NCBI GenBank assembly: GCA_038250675.1
Contig: JBBSCB010000021.1
Location: 1 to 59,861 of the forward strand
Length of the DNA stretch: 59,861 bases
Source: JAICUF01 sp038250675
GTDB lineage: Bacteria; Gemmatimonadota; Gemmatimonadetes; Gemmatimonadales; GWC2-71-9
Direction of reading: 5' to 3'
Shown here: piece by piece, positions 8,961 to 18,105 of the stretch
How positions within the stretch are numbered: the stretch's first letter is position 1
Layout of the letters: each line of letters opens with the position of its first letter
Program-made: the position numbers and the translations under genes
The notes under the pieces: generated by a model
Told to the model about the DNA's origin: nothing
Database searches by the model: none
The model's input: the letters and a program-made list of their open reading frames with translations, nothing else

Positions 8961-10382
8961 TCACCCCGCCGGTTCCACCAGAAACTGCTCGATCCTGCCG
9001 TCCGGGACCGTGAACGTTGACAGATTCACCCGCTTGCCGGACGCAAATTCCACCGCGAACCCCCGGTACGTCATCCCACCTCGATCGAACTTCGCCGTTT
9101 CCCTGAGTGACACAATCGCCCCGAACGGCGCGAGACTCGTGCGGTAGTCGGTGATGGCCTCCGCATCGAAATAGAAATTGCCGTTGGCGGTGAAGCGGGA
9201 CCGATCGATGCGGCCGTGCTGCAGGCCGCCGAGCACCTGACGGGCCCACCCCTCCGCGGCGGTGTCGCTGGCCGCCACCGCACCCGAGACCACCAGCGCG
9301 CCGAGCGAACGGGCGATTGCCCCGGCCGCGGGACTCGCCTCCTGATTGGTGAGCACCACAATGGCGATCTTGTCGTCGGGAAAGACGTAGTTGGCGGCGA
9401 CGAACCCGCCGACCTCACCGCCATGCGACACCACACGGTGCCCGCTCACCGTGCCGAGGCTGAAGCCCAGGCCGTAGTTGCTCGTCTTCCCGTCCTTGAG
9501 CTTCGTGGGTGCTTCCATCTCGGCGTAGGAGGCGGGCGAGAGCAGCGTCTGGTTCATCACCGAGATGTCCCAGGTGAGCAGATCGCCGACCGGCATCGCC
9601 ATCTCGCCATCGGCGAAGTACCAGCCGGGCGCCTCCGAGAGGGCCGGCCGCAGCGGGCCCAGCGCGTGGCGAAAGTAGCCGGTGGGCTCCAGCAGGTTGT
9701 GCTGCGTGTCGAGATCGATGGTGTGGCGGAGGCCCACCGGCTGCAGCACGCGGCTCTCGAGAAATTGCCAGAACGGCTGACCGGCCACCTTCTCGACGAT
9801 CAGCCCGACGATGTTGTAGTTGGTGTTGCTGTACTGGTACTGCGTCCCCGGCTCGAAGTCGAGCGGCCTGGTGGCCCACTCGTGCACGATCTTCTGGGGT
9901 GACGACGGCTTGGTCCAGTCGGGAATGGTGTAGTCCTGCGGCGCGTAATCCTCGTAGCCCGACGTGTGCGACATGAGATTGCGCAGCGTGACGTCGCCGG
10001 CGCGGGTCAGCTCGGGAAGCCAGGTCGATACCGGCTGATCGATCGACAGCTTCCCCTCCTGCTGCAGCAGCATCACCGCGGCCACGGTAAACTGCTTGCT
10101 GATCGACCCGATGGCATAGTGCATGTCGGGCCGGGCCGGCAGCGGCGGCGAGAGCCGCGCCTGACCAAACGCCTGGATGTAGACGATGCGTCCATCACGC
10201 ACGATCCCCACCGACGCGCTCGGCACCTGGGTGGTGCGGATCACGTCGGTGACCGCGGCGGCAACCCGGGCGGCGAGATCGGGCGGCAGTGAATCGATGG
10301 CCTGGGCGACAGACGCGGCGGGGAGCACCACGGTGAGGGCCAGGATCGGGACAAGCGTGACGGCGAGCAGGCGGGAACGCAT
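8961..10382 (-). CDS. Secreted serine hydrolase of the beta-lactamase / penicillin-binding class C fold
   Basis: 473 residues with a Sec signal peptide (positive start, hydrophobic core, cleavage near ASVAQA at about 27). Active-site motifs: SxxK as S93-I-S-K96, Tyr-Ser-Asn at about 184-186 (YSNTNYN), and an HGG-type motif in VVSHGGEVGG replacing KTG. This is the serine beta-lactamase-like family (class C beta-lactamases, D-aminopeptidases, EstB-type esterases). The C-terminal 120 residues form an extra domain common in the peptidase/esterase members. I would not call it an antibiotic resistance gene. Substrate unknown. Divergent from the outer-membrane gene at 10841. Confidence 0.9.
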   Translation of the reverse strand: MRSRLLAVTLVPILALTVVLPAASVAQAIDSLPPDLAARVAAAVTDVIRTTQVPSASVGIVRDGRIVYIQAFGQARLSPPLPARPDMHYAIGSISKQFTVAAVMLLQQEGKLSIDQPVSTWLPELTRAGDVTLRNLMSHTSGYEDYAPQDYTIPDWTKPSSPQKIVHEWATRPLDFEPGTQYQYSNTNYNIVGLIVEKVAGQPFWQFLESRVLQPVGLRHTIDLDTQHNLLEPTGYFRHALGPLRPALSEAPGWYFADGEMAMPVGDLLTWDISVMNQTLLSPASYAEMEAPTKLKDGKTSNYGLGFSLGTVSGHRVVSHGGEVGGFVAANYVFPDDKIAIVVLTNQEASPAAGAIARSLGALVVSGAVAASDTAAEGWARQVLGGLQHGRIDRSRFTANGNFYFDAEAITDYRTSLAPFGAIVSLRETAKFDRGGMTYRGFAVEFASGKRVNLSTFTVPDGRIEQFLVEPAG

Positions 10383-10840
10383 CGGGCAGCTCCGGGATGG
10401 GAAGCGATGAGCGAACGACGAATATAAGGACGGAACGGCGGAACGACGGAAGCCCCCGACCGCTGGCCGGTGTTCTGGCTGATTCTGTCGGATGAACCTG
10501 CGACGTGCCTATCTCACCCTCCCTCGCGGAGCGGGCCCCAATTGATCCCCTGCCGCGCTTGACAGCGCTTGTTTCCGGGCGTACCATGATCTGCCGCAGT
10601 CCGCGGCCTGGCCCGCAGGTTCCAGCCGCATTCCTGCTTTGTTCCGCCGGTGGCAACGGGCGCCGGTTCATTCCCGACGCCTTCGTTGTTCGCACCGCGG
10701 CTCTGCACGATGCCCCGATTTTGCGGCTGGCCGGGAGTGTGGGTGATCTCCGGAGGTGCCCGCCGTGTCGCCCTGTCGGTCTGTTTGTCGTGATTAAAGG
10801 TGAAGGTCATTCCATCCCCAGCATCAGCCAGGAGTCAGCC
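10383..10840. other. Long divergent intergenic region
   Basis: 458 bases between the leftward serine hydrolase and the rightward outer-membrane gene. It contains a good sigma70-type promoter (10559-10587) directed rightward and otherwise no convincing gene. An open frame runs through part of it into the downstream gene, but that gene has a signal peptide and GGAG site at 10841. The transcript would have a leader of about 245 bases, with no riboswitch recognised. Confidence 0.55.
10559..10587 (+). promoter_or_regulatory. Sigma70-like promoter
   Basis: TTGACA at 10559-10564, exactly 17 bases of spacer, then TACCAT at 10582-10587 (4 of 6 to TATAAT). Oriented toward the outer-membrane gene at 10841, leaving a long untranslated leader. 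Confidence 0.5.
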
Positions 10841-11914
10841 ATGCGCCTGAATGTCCGCAGGACCCGGAGGGTGGCGAGCCTGACCGCGCTGGTCGCCCTC
10901 GCCCACTCGCCCGCACCGGTTCGCGCGCAGGGCTGCGAGCCGATCCGGTTCACCACGCCGATCGAGCTCGGTGGCGGCGGGCAGGCGTACCAACGCCATC
11001 ACGAATGGCGCCTCACCCTGGCCTACCGCCGGCTGCACTCGGCCGATTTTTACGTCGGTACCAGTCAGGATCCGTCCAGCGGGCCGGGCGGGCAATCGCC
11101 GGTGTTCAACATCAATACATTCATCGCGGACGTGTCGTACGCACCGACCGATCGGCTGCGCCTGCGGGTGAGCGTTCCCTACTCCACCGGGTCAGTGACC
11201 CATCTCTGGGCAGACGGACAATCACATCAGCAGAGCGCGAGCGGGATCGGCGATGTGACGGTGGCCGGCGACGCCTGGCTGTTGGCTCCGCGTACCCACG
11301 AGAATGGAAACGTCTCGTTCGGCCTTGGGCTCAAGGCGCCGACCGGCAGCCACACCAGGCCCAGTCAATTCTACACGGCGTCGGGGCCGGTCGACTTCCC
11401 CGCCGACCAGACCATTCAGCCCAGTGATGGCGGCTGGGGCATCTTCCTGCAGACCCAAGGCTTCCAGCGGTTCGCCGAGAACTGGTTTGGCTATGCATCC
11501 GGTTCCTACACCGTCAATCCCAGAGCCCAGACCGAGGTGACCGTCAACCCGGCCTCTACCGTGCACTGGTCCGTGCCCGACGTGTACTCGGCGCGCCTGG
11601 GCGCCGCCGTAACGGTCTTTCCCAGCCAGGGAATCTCGGCGAGCCTCGGACTCCGGTTTGACGGCATCCCGAAGAACGACCTCCTCGGCGGCGGGGACAC
11701 CACCACCATCAAGCGCACATCGAAAATCCTGTATGCCGATCCGGGAGTGTCGCTCCGGCAGGGCCGCAGCTTGTTCACGCTCAATATGCCGGTGAGACTG
11801 CATGTCAATCGGATCAAGAGCGGGCTCGAAGAGCGCTCCACCGGACCGGCCGCCGTGAATGGCGGCGGATTCGCCAAGTATCTGCTGTTCGCCAGTTACG
11901 CGTATTCGTTCTGA
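10841..11914 (+). CDS. Predicted outer-membrane beta-barrel protein
   Basis: 357 residues from the ATG at 10841, supported by GGAG at 10831-10834. A signal peptide ends at about residue 27 (PVRAQG). The mature protein begins with a CEPIRF segment and is rich in alternating amphipathic strands with aromatic girdle residues (WRLTLAYRR, LRLRVSVPY, GNVSFGLGLKAPTG, SASLGLRFDG). It ends KYLLFASYAYSF, a C-terminal aromatic typical of outer-membrane barrels. Resembles transporter-like barrel families (MetA/phenol-type), but no specific substrate can be named. The thioredoxin gene overlaps its stop by one base, so they are co-translated. A role in exporting or sensing oxidised compounds would be speculation. 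Confidence 0.8.
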   Translation: MRLNVRRTRRVASLTALVALAHSPAPVRAQGCEPIRFTTPIELGGGGQAYQRHHEWRLTLAYRRLHSADFYVGTSQDPSSGPGGQSPVFNINTFIADVSYAPTDRLRLRVSVPYSTGSVTHLWADGQSHQQSASGIGDVTVAGDAWLLAPRTHENGNVSFGLGLKAPTGSHTRPSQFYTASGPVDFPADQTIQPSDGGWGIFLQTQGFQRFAENWFGYASGSYTVNPRAQTEVTVNPASTVHWSVPDVYSARLGAAVTVFPSQGISASLGLRFDGIPKNDLLGGGDTTTIKRTSKILYADPGVSLRQGRSLFTLNMPVRLHVNRIKSGLEERSTGPAAVNGGGFAKYLLFASYAYSF

Positions 11915-12438
11915 TGGGCCAATTGCGAGGCGGGATCGCCCTGGCGGCCGCCTGCGCCGTATTCGCCTTGCCCGCCGCCGGCCAGGGAGTCCGGTCCGGC
12001 TCGCGGGCGCCCAATATCGACCTCCCGACGTTGGACGGCAGCCGGGTCCGACTGGAGGACTACCGGGGCCAGCCGGTGATCGTGACGTTCTGGGCGAGCT
12101 GGTGCCCGTCATGCCGGGACGAGTTCCCGACGCTGGCGGACGCGTACCGGCGCTACGCCGAGCAGGGACTTAAGGTGTTTGCGGTCAACGAGCTGGATCA
12201 GGAGGTGCGGGAGGGGGACATCCGGAAATTTCTCGTCGAGGTGCCGGTGCCGTTTCCGGTGCTCGTCGACCGGCGGGGCCGGTCGCGCCGCGAGTATCGA
12301 TTGATCGGCTTGCCGACGACGGTGTTCATCGACACGGCGGGCGTGATCCGGAAGGTGCTCTGGGGCTCTCAGGCCGCGGGCGAGCTCGATCGCGGAATCG
12401 CGCTCATTCTGGCGAACCCGCCAGTCCCACGCGAGTGA
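11914..12438 (+). CDS. TlpA/ResA-like thiol-disulfide oxidoreductase
   Basis: 174 residues with an N-terminal signal sequence (to about residue 23) and a thioredoxin fold. Redox motif W63-C-P-S-C67 within FWASWCPSC, a cis-proline segment (GLPTTVFID) and the AhpC/TSA-type start APNIDLPTLDG. Acts in the periplasm, reducing or oxidising cysteine pairs, as in cytochrome c maturation or protein-thiol repair. Its ATG overlaps the stop of the upstream barrel gene (TGATG), indicating translational coupling. Its last 35 bases overlap the 3' end of the opposing kinase gene. Confidence 0.92.
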   Translation: MGQLRGGIALAAACAVFALPAAGQGVRSGSRAPNIDLPTLDGSRVRLEDYRGQPVIVTFWASWCPSCRDEFPTLADAYRRYAEQGLKVFAVNELDQEVREGDIRKFLVEVPVPFPVLVDRRGRSRREYRLIGLPTTVFIDTAGVIRKVLWGSQAAGELDRGIALILANPPVPRE

Positions 12439-14962
12439 GCAGGGCGCGAAACCGCGGGGACGTGCGGATCGGATCGAACATGTGGCCCTTGGTCGGCTCG
12501 ATCATGGGCCAGAATTCGCCAGCGGCCGTCGCATGTTCGAGCGCATCCAGCGCGCGCGCTGTATCGCCGAGCCCGAGGCTTCCGAAGGCAATCGCGGTCG
12601 GCCCGAGCCAGCGCGGCGGGTTCTCGGCCGCGAGCACTGCGATCCGCGCTCGCGCGGCCGCGCTATCGCCGCTCGCCGCCAGAATCCACATGACCTGCGG
12701 ATTATATGGCGGCGCGGCGGACGCCATCCTGCGCGCCTCCGCGAGCCGCCCCTCCCTGATGAGCGTCATGGCACTGAAAATGGCGGTGGTCAGGTTCAGT
12801 GGATCGATGCGCCGCGCCCGCTCGCTCTGACGCGCGGCGCTGTCGACATGATCGAGGTTCAGCCAGATGTCCGCGCGAAGGCTCGCCACCACCGCCGAAG
12901 CGGGGTCATCCGCCTGCGCCAGGCGCAGTTCTTCGTTGGCTTCCGGAACACGAGCGACGGCGAGCAGATATCGTCCGAGTTGGGTGTGCGCCTCGACATC
13001 ACGCGGATTCAAGGCCACTGCAGCCCGTAACTCGGCCTCGGCGTCGTGCCACTGCCAGCGATGCGCCAGTACCATGCCGAGGGCGGTGTGCGGCTCCGCC
13101 AGCGTCGAGTCGAGCGCCAGGGCGCGCCGCGCCGCCCTGGTCGCCTCCACGGCGACGGACCCCGCCGGGACTCCCCGGAAGTAGGGCGACAACTCCAGAG
13201 CGAGACTGAGGCCGGACCATGCGTCCGCCGCCAGAGTATCGAGCACGATCGCATCCCGGAAGATCCCGATGCTGGCGCCGACGCCCGCGCCCCGCTGGTT
13301 CAGCTTCTGCTTCCCGATCAGATAAAGATTGTACGCGTCCGCGCTCCCGCGGTGCGCGCGCGGCGCCGCCGCGGCGATGCCCTTCGCCGCGAGTCCCGCC
13401 CTGGCCCGCAGGCTGTCACCGATCGTCGCGGCAATCTGGTCCCGCAGCGCCGCGAGATCGCCCGGCTGGTCGAACTGATCCGACCAGAGCTGGGAGTCAT
13501 CCCTGGCGCCGAGCAGCTGGATCAGGAGGCTCTGCCGGCCATTGATCGTGCGGAGTGAGCCCAGCACCAGATACTCGGCGCCGAGGGCCTTGCCGGTGGC
13601 GCGCGGATCGATGCTTTCCTGCCCCCTATAGGCGGCGGACCCGATCCGGCTCACCACCCGGATCCACGGCACCCGGCCGAGGGCCGCCGCGAGGTCCTCG
13701 CCGAAACCTTCCGCGATGAGCGCCTGGGTCGAATCGCCGCCGCGACTCAACAGCGGCAGGACCGTCAACGACACCGGCCCCCCTTTGGGCCGGACGAACC
13801 ACGCGGCCAGCGCCGCGGCGAGTACAAGGGCGAGGAGGCCGGCGACGACGAGGTAGCGTCGCGACCGTCGCGGGCGCGTTGCCGCTGGGGACGAGGTGTC
13901 GCCGAGTGCGGCGAGCAGTTCGCTCGCCTGTTGCGGCCGGTGCGCCGGATCCTTCTCCAGGCACGACGCGACCATCGCCACCAGGGCGGGACGCAGGTCG
14001 GCGCGCGTGGCGCTGACCGGCGGTGCCGGCGTCGCCATCTGCGCCGCCACGATCTGGTAGCTGCTCGTGCCGGTGAATGGCGGCTTGCCGGTGAGCGTCT
14101 CGTACGCGAGGCACCCGAATGAATAGATGTCCGCGCGATGATCCACGTTTGGGTCGCCGAGACCCTGCTCGGGCGCCATGTACTCCGGGGTCCCGATGGC
14201 CACGCCGACCTGGGTGATTCGATCCGCCGCCGACTCGGTCTGGGCGACGAGCACCGCCTTCGCGATACCGAAGTCGGTCACCACGGCGGCGTCGCCCGAC
14301 AGCAGCACGTTGTCCGGCTTCACGTCGCGGTGCACGACGCCATGGGCATGCGCATGGGCGAGCGCGCGGGCCACGTCGCGCAGAATGCTGACCGCGTCCG
14401 CGATGTCCAGACGGCCGTCGCGCGCGAGCCGTGCCCGGAGCGACTGGCCCGGCTCGAACGGCATGACGAAGTAGAGCAGGCCGTCGACGTCCCCCGAGTC
14501 GAACAGCGGCATGATGTTCGGATGCCGCAGGCGCGCGGCGATGCCGATCTCGCGAAGGAATCGGTCGCGCCCGAGTGATGCCGCGAGTTCGGGCCGGATG
14601 ACCTTGACGGCGACCTCACGCGCGTGCTTGAGATCCTGGGCGAGATAGACGCGAGCCATGCCGCCCCGCCCCAGCTCCCGCTCGATCCGGTACCGGCCCC
14701 CCAACACCTCCGGGAGCACCGGCGCGGGCTCGTCGCCGAGAAACTCGTCGAAGCGCTCGATCGCGGGCCGATCGAGCAGCGGCATGGTGCGTTCGCACTC
14801 GGCGACCAGCGTCTCGAGCGCGCCACGGCGCTCGCGGTCGCCCCCCGTGAGCTGGTCCAGCAGTGCCTGACGCTGTTCCGGCGGCGCATCGAGCAACTGA
14901 TCGACCAGCGGCGCCAGCTCGGCCCACCGGTCGGGCAGCATCGGGTCAGCGGGATCCGTCAC
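12404..14962 (-). CDS. Ser/Thr protein kinase with TolB-like domain and TPR repeats
   Basis: 852 residues from a GTG at 14962 whose GTGA overlaps the stop of the upstream sigma factor. An N-terminal helical segment of about 85 residues (LLDAPPEQRQALLDQL) precedes the kinase domain: glycine loop ELGRGGMARV, VAVK lysine at 120, HRDVKPDN at 211-218, and GTPEYMAPEQ. A membrane helix follows, then a TolB-like/FlgO-type fold (SLTVLPLL...FGEDLAAALGRV...VSRIGSAAYRG) and several TPR units (AELRAAVALNPRDVEAHTQLGRYLLAVA). The conserved ~85-residue prefix and the sigma partner are typical of sigma-kinase pairs of the SigK-like ECF type. The kinase probably controls the neighbouring sigma factor (inference). 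Confidence 0.93.
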   Translation of the reverse strand: MTDPADPMLPDRWAELAPLVDQLLDAPPEQRQALLDQLTGGDRERRGALETLVAECERTMPLLDRPAIERFDEFLGDEPAPVLPEVLGGRYRIERELGRGGMARVYLAQDLKHAREVAVKVIRPELAASLGRDRFLREIGIAARLRHPNIMPLFDSGDVDGLLYFVMPFEPGQSLRARLARDGRLDIADAVSILRDVARALAHAHAHGVVHRDVKPDNVLLSGDAAVVTDFGIAKAVLVAQTESAADRITQVGVAIGTPEYMAPEQGLGDPNVDHRADIYSFGCLAYETLTGKPPFTGTSSYQIVAAQMATPAPPVSATRADLRPALVAMVASCLEKDPAHRPQQASELLAALGDTSSPAATRPRRSRRYLVVAGLLALVLAAALAAWFVRPKGGPVSLTVLPLLSRGGDSTQALIAEGFGEDLAAALGRVPWIRVVSRIGSAAYRGQESIDPRATGKALGAEYLVLGSLRTINGRQSLLIQLLGARDDSQLWSDQFDQPGDLAALRDQIAATIGDSLRARAGLAAKGIAAAAPRAHRGSADAYNLYLIGKQKLNQRGAGVGASIGIFRDAIVLDTLAADAWSGLSLALELSPYFRGVPAGSVAVEATRAARRALALDSTLAEPHTALGMVLAHRWQWHDAEAELRAAVALNPRDVEAHTQLGRYLLAVARVPEANEELRLAQADDPASAVVASLRADIWLNLDHVDSAARQSERARRIDPLNLTTAIFSAMTLIREGRLAEARRMASAAPPYNPQVMWILAASGDSAAARARIAVLAAENPPRWLGPTAIAFGSLGLGDTARALDALEHATAAGEFWPMIEPTKGHMFDPIRTSPRFRALLTRVGLAGSPE

Positions 14963-15507
14963 GGTTCCATCGCCCGGCGAAGGAGCATGCGCGCCTTGGC
15001 CCAGTCCCGTTGGACCGTGCGCCGGGTGACCCCGAGCGCCTCGGCGATTTCCTGCTCCTCGAAGCCACCGAAGAACCGGCACTCGACCACTTCCGCGAGC
15101 CGGGGCTCGACCAGCGCCAGACGATCGATCGCGGCACTCAGCTCGAGCAGGACCTCGGCCTGTTCGTCGGCGGGTATGCGAGCATCGTCGAACGTCACCT
15201 GGCGGCGCCCCCCGCCTCGCTTCTGGGTCAATCGCGCCTTGGCCCGGTCGACCAGGACGTGCCGCATTGCCAGCGCGGACAGCGCCAGGAAGTGACCGCG
15301 CTCGTTCCACGACAGGGCGGATTGATTGGCGAGCTTGAGGTAGGCCTCGTGGACCAGGCCGGTGGTCGAGAGGGTGCCACCGCCCGCCCGCATCGCGAGC
15401 TGCCGCCTGGCAACGGCGCGCAGATCATCGTAGACCAGCGGCATCAACTGGTCGAGAGATTTCCGGGAGCCGGTCCCTGGGGCGGAGCCCTGTGTCGGCG
15501 GCACCAT
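14959..15507 (-). CDS. ECF-like RNA polymerase sigma factor (Ser/Thr-kinase-associated type)
   Basis: 182 residues. Region 2 covers about 17-90 (LMPLVYDDLRAVARRQL, LVHEAYLKL, HFLALSALAMRHVLVDRAK). Region 4 is at about 125-180 with the helix-turn-helix QEIAEALGVTRRTVQRDWAKAR. The LVHEAYLKL and AMRHVLVDRA signatures mark the ECF-like subgroup common in Acidobacteria, Planctomycetes and Gemmatimonadetes (PF07638-type). It recruits core polymerase to target promoters. No zinc-finger anti-sigma gene is adjacent. Instead the stop overlaps the kinase start by 4 bases, implying stoichiometric translation and control by phosphorylation. Confidence 0.93.
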   Translation of the reverse strand: MVPPTQGSAPGTGSRKSLDQLMPLVYDDLRAVARRQLAMRAGGGTLSTTGLVHEAYLKLANQSALSWNERGHFLALSALAMRHVLVDRAKARLTQKRGGGRRQVTFDDARIPADEQAEVLLELSAAIDRLALVEPRLAEVVECRFFGGFEEQEIAEALGVTRRTVQRDWAKARMLLRRAMEP

Positions 15508-15656
15508 CTGCCTCTTGGTGCGGGACGATGAACCGGGACACCATCGGGTGTCGCCGGGTGTCGCGATCTATCCTGAGGAGAATGAGGGCGGTACGCCCCG
15601 GTGCGCTTGAAGGTGATTCGGTCCCACCCGGAAGGCAAGCGAGGCCGCATGAGGGC

Positions 15657-18035
15657 TCACCGGGGATGTCCCCGTTGAATTGCATCGACCACTGCTCGTC
15701 GACGCCGGACGATATCCTGCCATCGCGGGTCCGATTGAAACTCGAGCATGGCGGACGGCACGAACACGTCCCGGTGCTCGACACCCTTCGCGAGCCAGGT
15801 GAACGCGGAGTCACGTTCGTTGAGGCCCAGGAACGCCATCGCGATTCTCGACGCCACAATGAAACGGACCTTTGACAGTTTCTCCAACGTATCGATTAGC
15901 GCCCGCGCATCGGCTTCGCGTCCGCACCGTCCAAATGCATAGCCCTTGAACCCGGCTTCCAACCCGGCGAACTGGTCGGGAATCAAACTCGCCGTCCGAC
16001 AAGCCTCCGGGTAGCGGTCTTGCCTGACGTAGAGCAACACCTGGTTCGCGTACGCCAGGGGATTCCCGGGGTACCGCTCCAACGTCGTACGCAGCAGCCT
16101 GTCCGCCTCATCAAAATGCTTGGGGCCTCCGTAGATCAGCCACGCCGCGAGGCGCAGGGGCTGGATCAGGGAGTACGGATCGAGCTCGTTCGCCTTTCGC
16201 GCCTCGCGAAGTGCCGCATCGTAATCACCCACGAAGAGGTGATAGACGCCGAAGAACAGATGCGCGTCGGCATATTCCGGCTTGAAATGGAGCGCACGCT
16301 GGATGTCAGTGAGCCCGGCCGCCAGGTCGCCAGAATACAGCAGGTGAACCCGGGCGAGCGAGACATAGGCTTCGGCCAGCGCCGTGTCGAGGCGCACCGC
16401 CTTCGTCGCGAATTCCAGCGCAGGCGGGAACGCTTCACTTGGCCTGATCCCGCCGAGGCCGGCACGCATGCTGTAGCTGTCCGACAAGCCCGACCATGCC
16501 TCGGCGTATGACGTGTCTATTCGAAGTGCCGCGTTGAAGTACGTCTCTGCGCTATCGAGCGACATCAGGCTTGGCCGCGTCGCGACCAGTCGCCGGCCAT
16601 TCTGGTAGGCGAGGACCGCCGTCTGGTTTCGTGAGGCGCGTCGATCCCATTCCAGCAGCGTCGCGGCAGGGACCTTGACATCCAGGTGGGCGAGAACCTG
16701 CGGAGCGACCGAGTCGGCCAACGCCACCACGTCCGTGGCGCTGTCCACCAGGTAGTTGTGCTCCCAGATCAGACCCTCTTCCGCGGCGCTCTGCAATTCC
16801 GCGCGAACCTTCAGTTTGCCACCGGCCGGCCGGATGGTGATGGACAGCACTTGCCGCATCTTCAGCGCAGCGGCGATCTCCCGCGGGGCCTTGTGCTCGT
16901 CCTGCAAGTAGTCCACCGACGACTGACCCGCCACCACAATCCCGTGAGCGGGGTCGTGCAGTCGCGTGTCGTGCAACCGGGTGACAATCTCGTCCACCAG
17001 CCCCGGCCCAAGCGATGGGTCTGCGTGGTCGGGAGCCGCGTCGTGAGCCGCCATGATGGCGATACTCGGCTCGGCCCGGTGCGTAAAGATGTATCCCGCC
17101 GTGAGTGCGGCGATCACCAGAACAGCCACAACCCCACGCCGCACCATCGACCCGAGAGAGATGCGAGTGTACGGCTTGGCTGTTGCTCCCGTGCTCGCCC
17201 TGGTCAACGCAGCGGAGAAGACCGCCATTGTCGTAAACCGATCGGCCGGCGCCTTCTCCAGCGACTTCCGGGCGACCGTTTCCACTGCCGCAGGCACGCC
17301 ACGTCGCACCGCGCAGATCGACGGCATCGGCTCCATCATGCGGCGGGCGATGATTGCCTGCATCGTGGGACCGCGGAACGGAGGCTCACCGACCAGCATC
17401 TCGAACAGCACGCAGCCGAGCGAGAACTGGTCGGAGCGACCGTCGACATGCGGATCGGCCGAGGCCTGCTCCGGACTCATGTATTCCGGCGTGCCAAGTG
17501 CCAGTCCGGTCTCGGTCAGCTGCTCAACGCTGGTGGTCTCGAGCGCCCGCCCGATGCCAAAATCCGCGACGATCACCTCGCCGTTGGCAAGCATGACATT
17601 TTCCGGCTTGATGTCGCGATGGACGATGCGCTGGCCATGCGCATAGCTCAACGCCGAAGCGATGGCCGTGGTGATCGCGATCGCGTCCTCCACCGGCAGC
17701 TGCCGCTCGCGGTCAAGGCGCGCGCGCAATGACTCACCCGTGACAAATGGCATCACGTAGTAGAGGAGTCCGCCCGCGGCGCCCGAATCGTGGATCGCCA
17801 GGATGCGGGGGTGATTCAGCGTGGCGGTGAGCTGGATCTCGCGGGCAAATCGTTCGGGGCCGAGCACGGCCGCCAGCTCGGGCCGCAGCACCTTGATCGC
17901 CACCGTCCGCTGGTGCTTGAGGTCCCGGGCACGATACACGAACGCCATCCCGCCCCGACCGATTTCCTCCTCGATCGTGTAGCGGTCGGCGAGCGCGGCC
18001 CGCAGGACGTCCAGGAGGTCGGCCAAGGTGCCCAT
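15657..18035 (-). CDS. Ser/Thr protein kinase with TolB-like domain and TPR repeats
   Basis: 792 residues from the ATG at 18035 (MGTLADLL), chosen because the aligned kinases start just before this helix and the upstream in-frame codons look non-coding. Kinase domain: EIGRGGMAFVY, VAIK lysine at 48, HRDIKPENVML, DFGIGRAL and GTPEYMSPEQ. A membrane helix follows at about 295-315. The TolB-like domain (SIAIMAAHDAAP...GLVDEIVTRL) and TPR array (AETYFNAALRIDTSYAEAWSGLSDSY, ALHFKPEYADAHLFFGVYHLF) are extracytoplasmic or cytosolic sensor modules. The TolB-like part (IREIAAAL region) is diverged. No adjacent partner; the peptide-export locus begins 71 bases upstream of its start on the same strand. 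Confidence 0.92.
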   Translation of the reverse strand: MGTLADLLDVLRAALADRYTIEEEIGRGGMAFVYRARDLKHQRTVAIKVLRPELAAVLGPERFAREIQLTATLNHPRILAIHDSGAAGGLLYYVMPFVTGESLRARLDRERQLPVEDAIAITTAIASALSYAHGQRIVHRDIKPENVMLANGEVIVADFGIGRALETTSVEQLTETGLALGTPEYMSPEQASADPHVDGRSDQFSLGCVLFEMLVGEPPFRGPTMQAIIARRMMEPMPSICAVRRGVPAAVETVARKSLEKAPADRFTTMAVFSAALTRASTGATAKPYTRISLGSMVRRGVVAVLVIAALTAGYIFTHRAEPSIAIMAAHDAAPDHADPSLGPGLVDEIVTRLHDTRLHDPAHGIVVAGQSSVDYLQDEHKAPREIAAALKMRQVLSITIRPAGGKLKVRAELQSAAEEGLIWEHNYLVDSATDVVALADSVAPQVLAHLDVKVPAATLLEWDRRASRNQTAVLAYQNGRRLVATRPSLMSLDSAETYFNAALRIDTSYAEAWSGLSDSYSMRAGLGGIRPSEAFPPALEFATKAVRLDTALAEAYVSLARVHLLYSGDLAAGLTDIQRALHFKPEYADAHLFFGVYHLFVGDYDAALREARKANELDPYSLIQPLRLAAWLIYGGPKHFDEADRLLRTTLERYPGNPLAYANQVLLYVRQDRYPEACRTASLIPDQFAGLEAGFKGYAFGRCGREADARALIDTLEKLSKVRFIVASRIAMAFLGLNERDSAFTWLAKGVEHRDVFVPSAMLEFQSDPRWQDIVRRRRAVVDAIQRGHPR

Positions 18036-18105
18036 GGGGTGGCGGGAAGCGGAGCGGGAGCCCGATAAGTATGAGGCGTCGCCACTACGTGCCGGCGGCA
18101 GCACG

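Noticed and set aside
7010..9013. Large plus-strand open frame over the TPR kinase
   Set aside because: Arg/His-rich antisense of a well-supported kinase, with no recognisable domain.
8961..10382. Beta-lactamase antibiotic resistance gene
   Set aside because: The third motif is HGG rather than KTG and there is an extra C-terminal domain, fitting peptidase/esterase members. Same caution applies to 30908-32041.
10505..10840. N-terminal extension of the outer-membrane protein
   Set aside because: A signal peptide and GGAG site mark the start at 10841; the extension lies over the promoter and leader and looks non-coding.
14963..15310. N-terminal extension of the kinase gene through the sigma factor
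   Set aside because: The true start is the GTG overlapping the sigma stop; the extension is the sigma factor read in another frame.
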